Positions 52,030 through 58,137 of a stretch of DNA of 64,000 nucleotides are shown in pieces; position 1 is the first letter of the stretch; each line of letters begins with the position of its first letter. Position numbers and translations under genes: made by a program. The DNA comes from Spirulina sp034932185 (GTDB lineage: Bacteria; Cyanobacteriota; Cyanobacteriia; Cyanobacteriales; Spirulinaceae). The stretch is from the NCBI RefSeq assembly GCF_034932185.1, contig NZ_JAYGHW010000093.1, forward strand, positions 31,858 to 95,857, given 5' to 3'. The notes under the pieces were generated by a model. It worked only from the letters and a program-made list of their open reading frames with translations, was not told where the DNA came from and ran no database searches.

Positions 52030-53121
52030 ATGCTCACTGTTTTGGGAATTGAAACCAGTTGTGATGAAACGGCGGTGGCGGTGGTGGGCGATAGGTACGC
52101 TAACGCGGATAGGTACGCTAACGCGGATAGGTACGCTAACGCGGATCGCACCCTCCTCAGTAATGTCGTCGCCTCCCAAATCGACCTCCACCGGCTCTAT
52201 GGGGGGGTTGTGCCGGAATTGGCGGCCCGTCAGCATTTGGAAATGATCAACCCCTGTTTAGATCAGGCGTTGGCCCAGGCGGGTTTGAGTTGGGATCAGA
52301 TTGATGGCATTGCCGCCACCACTGCGCCGGGATTGGTGGGGGCGTTGTTGGTGGGGGCAACGGTGGGTAAAACCCTGGCGATGGTTCACGGCAAGCCTTT
52401 TTTAGGGATTCACCACCTAGAGGGCCATATTTACGCCACCTATCTCAGCAATCCTGAGATTGAGCCGCCTTTCCTCTGCCTCTTGGTGTCCGGCGGCCAT
52501 ACGAGCCTGATCCAGGTGCGGGGCTGTGGGGATTATCAGCAGTTGGGCAGTACGCGGGACGATGCGGCGGGGGAGGCGTTTGATAAGGTGGCGAGGCTAT
52601 TGGGTTTGGGTTATCCCGGTGGGCCGGCCATTGACCGCATCGCCAAAACGGGCAACCCCAACGCTTTTCCCCTCCCAGAGGGCCGGGTTTCCCTGCCGAA
52701 TAACCAGGGCTATCACCCCTATGATTGCAGTTTTAGCGGGTTGAAAACGGCGGTGTTGCGGTTGGTGCAGGGGTTTGAGGGGGAAGCGTTGCCGGTGGCG
52801 GATATTGCGGCGAGTTTTCAGGAGACGGTGGCGCGATCGCTCACGAAACGGGCGATCGCCTGCGCCCTTGACCATGATTTACCCTTAATTGCGATCGGGG
52901 GGGGTGTGGCGGCGAATAGTGCCTTAAGGAAACACCTCGAAGCTGCCGCCACTCCCCAGGGTTTGGCGGTTCATTTCCCGCCGTTGAAGTTCTGCACGGA
53001 TAATGCGGCGATGATTGCCTGTGCGGGGGTGGAGCATTTGCGGATGGGGCATCGATCGCCCTTAACGTTGGGGGTACAGTCGCGGTTGGGGATTACGGAG
53101 GTGATGTCGTTGTATGGTTGA
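52030..53121 (+). CDS. tsaD: tRNA N6-adenosine threonylcarbamoyltransferase TsaD
   Basis: 363 residues. Transfers threonylcarbamoyl from its adenylate to A37 of ANN-decoding tRNAs, with TsaB and TsaE. Features: N-terminal LGIETSCDETAVAVV, the metal-binding GIHHLEGHIYATYL (His residues), VSGGHTSLI and GGGVAANSALR. Residues 21-41 contain DRYAND-type units: RYANAD occurs three times in tandem, encoded by three exact 18-bp copies, at a point where other TsaD proteins have a short loop between VAVV and SNVVASQ. The reading frame stays open, so the enzyme should work with an enlarged surface loop. Stop overlaps the following Uma2 start. Confidence 0.95.
   Translation: MLTVLGIETSCDETAVAVVGDRYANADRYANADRYANADRTLLSNVVASQIDLHRLYGGVVPELAARQHLEMINPCLDQALAQAGLSWDQIDGIAATTAPGLVGALLVGATVGKTLAMVHGKPFLGIHHLEGHIYATYLSNPEIEPPFLCLLVSGGHTSLIQVRGCGDYQQLGSTRDDAAGEAFDKVARLLGLGYPGGPAIDRIAKTGNPNAFPLPEGRVSLPNNQGYHPYDCSFSGLKTAVLRLVQGFEGEALPVADIAASFQETVARSLTKRAIACALDHDLPLIAIGGGVAANSALRKHLEAAATPQGLAVHFPPLKFCTDNAAMIACAGVEHLRMGHRSPLTLGVQSRLGITEVMSLYG
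52087..52149 (+). repeat. tsaD: Three tandem 18-bp units inside tsaD
   Basis: GATAGGTACGCTAACGCG is present exactly three times (52090-52107, 52108-52125, 52126-52143), followed by GATCGC. The unit encodes DRYANA in frame. Related single copies occur in coding sequence at 2406-2432, 47271-47295 and 59451-59479, and a diverged intergenic one at 58071-58107. Confidence 0.95.
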
Positions 53122-53590
53122 CACCCTTTATCCCGATTCTGATGGTCAGCCGATGGCAGAGAATACGGTGCAATATGATTGGATTGTCTATTTGGTAACG
53201 AATCTCAAGCACCTTTTCGCAGAGCAAACCGCCTTTGTGGCGGGGGATCTGCTGTGGTATCCGGTGCAGGTGGAGCGACCCCCGGCCCCCTGTCAAGCTC
53301 CCGATGCGATGGTGGTGTTGGGGCGGCCGGCGGGCGATCGCGCAGCGTCTCCGCAGGAGGATCGGGGTAGTTATAAGCAATGGCTGGAGGACAATATTCC
53401 CCCCCAAGTGGTGTTTGAAATTTTATCCCCCAGCAATACCCATCGGGAGATGGCGGCCAAGCAGCTTTTCTATATCATAAGGACTCAGTTTGTAGTGCGG
53501 ACTTCAGTCCGCGAATGGGTTGATGAGATCTACTCCTGTTCCTGCAAAGTCGCTGATATTGCGAGTCACCAAAGTAAGCCCGCAGGTTAG
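53114..53590 (+). pseudogene. Truncated Uma2-family endonuclease
   Basis: The first ~120 residues are a normal Uma2/DUF820 start: VDTLYPDSDGQPMAENTVQY, the DLLWYPVQVERPPAPCQAPDA motif with its acidic residue, and VFEILSPSNTHREMAAKQLF with the family's E-x-LSPS. After KQLFY (about 53475) the sequence turns into unrelated DNA: a REP-like CGGACTTCAGTCCGC palindrome and then antisense of the neighbouring PIN toxin gene. The C-terminal part with the K of the nuclease core is lost. So the gene is broken, perhaps by the repeat insertion or a deletion. Uma2 proteins are very numerous in cyanobacteria; role unknown. Confidence 0.75.
53492..53515. repeat. REP-like palindrome GTGCGGACTTCAGTCCGC
   Basis: GCGGACT and AGTCCGC are perfect complements around TC. 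It lies exactly where the Uma2 gene breaks and beside the end of the PIN toxin gene. Relatives are found at 14369, 45297 and 49872. Confidence 0.7.
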
Positions 53591-53926
53591 GGCGGTAGCG
53601 GCTAGCTGTTTGTCAATGGCATTTTGAGGGTGGGGTACAAGCAAGCGTCCCCATACCTGAGCTTCGGTGGTGGTGAAATCGAGAATGTGGTCGGTGTAGT
53701 CCTCTAAAATAGTTTGTAACCAGGCTTCGAGAAGGTCAGCTTGTGGCTGATCTCCACGATGGCGAATGCGTTCGACACCTCGGCGAAGTTCGCCAAGGGT
53801 GATCACACTGATATAGAGGCGAGCATTTTGCTCGGTGGCGTTTTGAAAGAATTGCTGAACACCGGGGTTTGCGTTGTTGTGTTTGCGCAACTCACTGATG
53901 ACGTTGGTATCAAGTAAATACATCAT
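53504..53926 (-). CDS. PIN-domain toxin of the FitB/VapC kind
   Basis: About 140 residues from Met at 53926 (MMYLLDTNVISELRK). The first PIN acidic residue is in LLDTNV, the second in ITLGELRRGV, and the later ones in HPQNAIDKQLAATALTCGLTLVTRNISDF. Cuts RNA as a ribonuclease when not bound by antitoxin. A longer frame from 54001 overlaps the antitoxin too far to be likely. The proposed start overlaps the antitoxin stop by about 17 bp, the normal layout of such operons. FitB/StbB-like in length. Confidence 0.87.
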   Translation of the reverse strand: MMYLLDTNVISELRKHNNANPGVQQFFQNATEQNARLYISVITLGELRRGVERIRHRGDQPQADLLEAWLQTILEDYTDHILDFTTTEAQVWGRLLVPHPQNAIDKQLAATALTCGLTLVTRNISDFAGTGVDLINPFAD

Positions 53927-54143
53927 GGGCTGTGTCATCTTGCACTCGTTCAAAATCTGAATCGTTGCCGACGTTGGGGATGAGTGCAAGCACTTCGGCA
54001 AAGGATTTTTGGGCGGGTTGGAGTAAGACTTGCTCTAGGATTTTACGGTGTTCGGCTTCTGCACTGACACCGTGACGACTGGCCCGTTGTTTGAGGGCGT
54101 TGACAATGGCATCGTCAATGTTGCGGACAATTAAATTAGCCAT
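53910..54143 (-). CDS. FitA/StbC-type ribbon-helix-helix antitoxin
   Basis: 77 residues. ANLIVRNIDDAIVNALKQRA begins a short ribbon-helix-helix DNA-binding domain (about 1-45) typical of FitA-like antitoxins (SAEAEHRKILEQVL). The C-terminal tail SFAEVLALIPNVGNDSDFER is the part expected to wrap the PIN toxin. It precedes the toxin and overlaps its start, so it likely represses its own operon. Confidence 0.87.
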   Translation of the reverse strand: MANLIVRNIDDAIVNALKQRASRHGVSAEAEHRKILEQVLLQPAQKSFAEVLALIPNVGNDSDFERVQDDTAHDVFT

Positions 54144-54216
54144 AAATTGTTTCCTTAGAAAGGTGTTCTATGGAAGGATTCACTGTGATGATAGCATTGA
54201 TATCACTTCTGTGGAT

Positions 54217-54305
54217 AGAAACCGGGTTGCTTTGATTTTTTCGTTTTTTGCTGAGGTTTTGGCAAAAACCCGGTTTCTGGGGTTAGGGGTGGGGGAGGAG
54301 GTTGC
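54217..54305. repeat. 89-bp direct repeat, left copy
   Basis: Nearly identical (one visible mismatch) to 54981-55069. Starts AGAAACCGGGTTGCTTTGAT and ends GGGGTGGGGGAGGAGGTTGC. Its ends AGAAACCGGGTT and AACCCGGTTTCT form a long hairpin. The two copies bracket the second toxin-antitoxin pair. Confidence 0.9.
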
Positions 54306-54335
54306 TGATCAATTGGTGGACAGGATAAAACATAT

Positions 54336-54725
54336 TTACCAAGCGACTGTTTGTAAAATTTCCACGGCTTGAAAATGGGTATCTCTTGTGACGAGGATCA
54401 AATCGTGCTGTAGGGCAAGGGCTGCAATCCAGATATCATTTTCAGGTAATGGGCGGCCTTTGAGTCGCAATTGATTTTTAACATCGCCATATTGCCGAGC
54501 CGTTTCAGTATCACACACCAGTATTGTACTATCGCCAACAAATAGATCGATTTTGGCTAAATTTGCTTCAACTCGCCCGGATTTTCTGGCTCCATAAGAT
54601 AATTCGCCAATCACAATGCTGGGAATAAAAATTGCGTTGGCTTGGGCAAGATTTTCTTTGATTTGTACTTCATTGGCAAAGAGGGCAATCACAATATTGG
54701 TATCGAGCAAAAATCTACCATTCAT
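54336..54725 (-). CDS. PIN-domain toxin of the VapC type
   Basis: 129 residues. Starts MNGRFLLDTNIVIALFANEV, with the PIN acidic residues in LLDTNI, IVIGELSYGA, and LPENDIWIAALALQHDLILVTRDTHF. Ribonuclease toxin. Its start overlaps the DUF2281-type antitoxin stop by 11 bp. Lies between the two 89-bp direct repeats, so the pair may have entered as a cassette. Confidence 0.9.
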   Translation of the reverse strand: MNGRFLLDTNIVIALFANEVQIKENLAQANAIFIPSIVIGELSYGARKSGRVEANLAKIDLFVGDSTILVCDTETARQYGDVKNQLRLKGRPLPENDIWIAALALQHDLILVTRDTHFQAVEILQTVAW

Positions 54726-54942
54726 CGATATCTACCAACTCGCAATCTTGTTCAATGGCTGTTTGCATTAACTGAAGGTCGTTGAGGGGAATCAGCCCAG
54801 CAAAGTGCAATAGTTTTTGTCCGGGTGTGCCTTGAATTTTTGCTTTTGCTAATGAGCGGGCATATTCAAGCACTTGGCATTGCAGGTGTTGGGGCATGAT
54901 TTTCAATTGTTCGACGACTTCTTCAATGATAGGCATATTCAT
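54715..54942 (-). CDS. DUF2281-like antitoxin of the PIN toxin
   Basis: 75 residues. IEEVVEQLKIMPQHLQCQVL then LEYARSLAKAK is the DUF2281/VapB-like helical pattern common next to cyanobacterial VapC proteins. No obvious DNA-binding motif besides the N-terminal helices. The C-terminus LVDIDEW would contact the toxin. Overlaps the toxin gene by 11 bp. Confidence 0.8.
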   Translation of the reverse strand: MNMPIIEEVVEQLKIMPQHLQCQVLEYARSLAKAKIQGTPGQKLLHFAGLIPLNDLQLMQTAIEQDCELVDIDEW

Positions 54943-54980
54943 ATTGTCCTCTTTGTTGTGATCTTAACATTTTTGGGCAG

Positions 54981-55069
54981 AGAAACCGGGTTGCTTTGAT
55001 TTTTTCGTTTTTTGCTGAGGTTTTGGCAAAAACCCGGTTTCTGGGGTTAGGGGTGGGGGAAGAGGTTGC
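54981..55069. repeat. 89-bp direct repeat, right copy
   Basis: Copy of 54217-54305, offset exactly 764 bp. It overlaps the last eight codons and stop of the STAND gene, whose end LFPHP is written in the repeat, so the repeat or its ancestor supplied that terminus. Confidence 0.9.
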
Positions 55070-57779
55070 GGATGATACGGTACAGGGTGAGGGCGATAAT
55101 CCAAATGAGGGCGAAGGGGAAGGCAAACAGACCTAAAATAAAGCACAAAATTAGGTTAAATGTGCTGCGTTGGGCAAATTTGCCGATGGCTTTTGCCCAT
55201 TTGGGATAGGGATAGGCATCTAGGGGCAAATCTAATTCTTGCAAAATGGCCTGTCCTTGTTGAACAGCGGCGAATCCTTCTTTGATTCTGCCTGCTTTTT
55301 GATATGAATTACCTAAAGCCATTAAAGAACTAGCTTCCCCCCGTCTGTTCCCAATCTCTCGTTGAATCTCCAGAGATTGCTCGTAAAAGGCGATCGCCTC
55401 CTGGTAGCGTCCTAGGGACTCGTAAGCATTGCCTAACGAGGTTAAAGAAGCAGTATATCGCCAGTTGTGGTGATCTGGGAGATGCTTCACCAACTGCTGG
55501 TAAAGTTCAACCCGGAGTAAATTATTGCCCCGTAAGTTCAGGAAATTATCAACATCCTGATCAATATTCCCACCATCATAAATCACATCAAACGCCGCTT
55601 CATAGTCTCCCAACTCACAGCGATGATAAAACACCTCCAAATATTCCCGCACATCCTCCACCGTCTCCCATTCCCCACGGGACTTAAACCGACTCTGATA
55701 AAACTCAATGGCCCTTAAATGCGCCTCCCTTAAATCCCCCACCTTAAACTTCAAATACTCCCCAATAAACGGCTGAAACGTAAAAAATCCCCGCTGCTCC
55801 TCCAACAAAAACCCCCGCCGCATCAACCCCCGCAACACCTTCCCCGTCACCTCCTCCCCCACCATCGCACTCGCCACCCCCGCATCAAACCCCCCCCGCA
55901 ACACCACCAACGACAACAACACCCCCCGCAACCCCGCCGCCAAACGATTAAAACTCGCATCCAACACCGCCACCAACTGCACTTCTTCTGCATGATGGCG
56001 ACCCTTAATCTGAGGATGTTCCATCAACCTTGCAATACCTACACTCTTCAATTCCTCCTTAAAACTGGTAATCTTTTCATCATCATCTTCTTCAGCAAGA
56101 TAACTACCAACAAACTTCAACGTTAGAGGATGACCTTGGACAATTTCCACCCATTCCTGCAACTCCGCTTCCGATCCCTTAACTTTCTCCTCAGTTAAAA
56201 AAGCAATTCCCTCTTGAATCGACAGGCCCTTATTTAATCTCAGGATCGATTCCTCCTGAATTTTGTGAGGAATCCCCGTTGGAATTTCCTGCGTCGTGAC
56301 AATAATTTTAGTTTTTGAGTAAGTCTCTAACCAAAGCAGAAGAAAGCCTTGATACTCAGCATCATGCAAAACAGATTCAAAGTTATCCAGTACCAATAAA
56401 AAATCAACTTCCAACTCTTTTATTAAAATAGTTTGCAATCCAACATTCGGAAACCCTCTATTGTTTAATTTTTGGTTCAATAACTCCTCAGACTCCAATT
56501 GCCACAACTGCTTAAGAATGCGCTGTGCCAAGATCGAAAAAGATGGCGAGTTTCGTAAGTCAGCCCAAAATTTATTCTGGAAATCATCCTGCTGGTTAAA
56601 CAAGGTTACTGCCAACGAAGTTTTACCCATGCCAGCAATGCCAAAAATGATGATTAAATTTTCATTTTCATCATCTAGAAAGCTTTGAATCCTTTGCTTT
56701 TCTGCTTGTCGCCCTTGAAAGTTGGTAACTTGGGGGCGTAAATCGTCACTATAAAAAACACCAACCGAAGATGTAGCTTCTCCCCCTTTTTTAAAATCAT
56801 TAAAGCCATCAATTAATATATCTAGCTTTTCATTCGTGGTTGCAAAGCCTTCTTTGATGTCTTGTTTTAAACCAGATAACTCCTCTCGTAACCAAAGCTG
56901 CACCACCGCAATTTGAGCCTGAGTCACCCCCAACTCATGGAGAACATCCCCAAAACCTGCATCAATCTGCCGTCCCAACTCCCGAAACCGTTCCCCATTC
57001 CCGGCCAACTCCTGCCGCAATTGCTCCACATCCCCCAAAGCTTGCCCCAACTCCGCTAAAACACCCTCCGGACTGGATTGCTGCAACTCCGCCAAAACCC
57101 CCCGAATTTCCCCCAACAACGACAACGTTAACCCCGCAAACGCCTTCCCCCCCGCCTCAAAATCCGCCTTCAACACCTCCCGCAGCGCCAAAGCAAACTT
57201 ATCCCGTAACTGCGTCGCCACCTCCGCCAACACATACTCCGGTAAATCCACCCCCGCCTGCGGACAAAGCCAAGCGTATAACAACTCCCGCCAATTCTCC
57301 ACCTCCAAAACTTTCTGATTCACATAACCCACCGTCCCCTGCTTAAAGAGATCAGAAGTCCCTGTTTCCAGAATTAACTCAAACTTACCCGCCTCCAACT
57401 CTTGAGCCACCGCCTGCCATACCTTCAGCGTCCCTTCCGCCAACTCGGTCAACTGCTTTTTCTCCAACTGGGTTAACTGCTGCGTCGATTGGGGATAAGT
57501 GCCAGCCTCAGCGATCGCCTTAATAATCAAGGCAATGGCAAACCCCGTCGCCTGCGTCAGATCATGATTCGCTAACTTGTCCCCACTCCCCCGGAGCCTT
57601 ACCGCATTATGGTTGAGATGATGGGGAAGCATTTCATTGGCAACAATGCCCCCAGAAACCGCCGTGGCGATCGTTCCCAACAAACCACCACAAATCGCTC
57701 CCCCCGCGAGGACGGCCATCGAGACGAATAAACGTTGCGGGCGATCGGTGACTAAATCCATCCATACCTCATTGCTCAA
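55047..57779 (-). CDS. Membrane-anchored STAND (NB-ARC-like) NTPase with TPRs
   Basis: 910 residues. N-terminal hydrophobic pair (about 17-45, FVSMAVLAGGAICGGLLGTIA), a long helical region with coiled coils (about 60-340), then an NB-ARC-like NTPase: GIAGMGKTSLAVTLF (Walker A Lys about 386), DFLLVLDNFESVL (Walker B), KIIVTTQEIP (sensor 1) and GHPLTLKFVGSYL (GLPL-like). Winged-helix region and TPRs (LTSLGNAYESLGRYQEAIAF, about 770-830) follow, then two C-terminal helices (about 870-905). STAND proteins act as switches in signalling or antiphage immunity. The antitoxin-like gene upstream overlaps its start by 11 bp. Confidence 0.85.
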   Translation of the reverse strand: MSNEVWMDLVTDRPQRLFVSMAVLAGGAICGGLLGTIATAVSGGIVANEMLPHHLNHNAVRLRGSGDKLANHDLTQATGFAIALIIKAIAEAGTYPQSTQQLTQLEKKQLTELAEGTLKVWQAVAQELEAGKFELILETGTSDLFKQGTVGYVNQKVLEVENWRELLYAWLCPQAGVDLPEYVLAEVATQLRDKFALALREVLKADFEAGGKAFAGLTLSLLGEIRGVLAELQQSSPEGVLAELGQALGDVEQLRQELAGNGERFRELGRQIDAGFGDVLHELGVTQAQIAVVQLWLREELSGLKQDIKEGFATTNEKLDILIDGFNDFKKGGEATSSVGVFYSDDLRPQVTNFQGRQAEKQRIQSFLDDENENLIIIFGIAGMGKTSLAVTLFNQQDDFQNKFWADLRNSPSFSILAQRILKQLWQLESEELLNQKLNNRGFPNVGLQTILIKELEVDFLLVLDNFESVLHDAEYQGFLLLWLETYSKTKIIVTTQEIPTGIPHKIQEESILRLNKGLSIQEGIAFLTEEKVKGSEAELQEWVEIVQGHPLTLKFVGSYLAEEDDDEKITSFKEELKSVGIARLMEHPQIKGRHHAEEVQLVAVLDASFNRLAAGLRGVLLSLVVLRGGFDAGVASAMVGEEVTGKVLRGLMRRGFLLEEQRGFFTFQPFIGEYLKFKVGDLREAHLRAIEFYQSRFKSRGEWETVEDVREYLEVFYHRCELGDYEAAFDVIYDGGNIDQDVDNFLNLRGNNLLRVELYQQLVKHLPDHHNWRYTASLTSLGNAYESLGRYQEAIAFYEQSLEIQREIGNRRGEASSLMALGNSYQKAGRIKEGFAAVQQGQAILQELDLPLDAYPYPKWAKAIGKFAQRSTFNLILCFILGLFAFPFALIWIIALTLYRIIRNLFPHP

Positions 57780-57999
57780 TTAGCCGTCTGACTTGGGCCA
57801 AAGCATCATCCCCTGAAATTGGCTGAACGGAACCATTCCGCACTTCATCCCTGCGTCGCTTGGCTTCAATAACCCAAACCGACTGAATTGCTGAATCAGC
57901 GTCGAATTCTAGGCTTTCCACTAATCTATCTGCGAGAAATGCCCTCGACTCATTCGGCAGAGACAGTAATTCCTGAGTGATTTGCTCAATTGAACGCAT
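57769..57999 (-). CDS. Addiction-module antitoxin-like protein
   Basis: 76 residues. The family of putative addiction module components is recognised from EQITQELLSLPNESRAFLADRLVESLE followed by DSAIQSVWVIEAKRRRDEVRNGSVQPISGDDALAQVR. These usually pair with a RelE/ParE-type toxin downstream. Here no such toxin is present; instead the downstream, overlapping (11 bp) gene is the STAND NTPase. Antitoxin nature is by family; pairing with the STAND protein is inference. Confidence 0.8.
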   Translation of the reverse strand: MRSIEQITQELLSLPNESRAFLADRLVESLEFDADSAIQSVWVIEAKRRRDEVRNGSVQPISGDDALAQVRRLIEQ

Positions 58000-58070
58000 A
58001 GTACCTCACAAAAAACTAAGCCTACTCATCATCTTATCAAGATCTAGGAATTCGCTTTCCCCGAAAGCAG

Positions 58071-58107
58071 GGGGGCAATCTGCGTTAGTGTAACCATTGC
58101 CCCCCTA
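58071..58107. repeat. GGGGGCAATCTGCGTTAGTG palindrome (relative of tsaD repeat)
   Basis: GGGGGCAAT and ATTGCCCCC flank CTGCGTTAGTGTAACC. Read on the minus strand, the centre GGTTACACTAACGCAG resembles the tsaD unit GGTACGCTAACGCG, so it looks like an intergenic, diverged copy of that repeat. Confidence 0.45.
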
Positions 58108-58137
58108 AACCTACATTCTTGAACAGAGCAACGCGCC

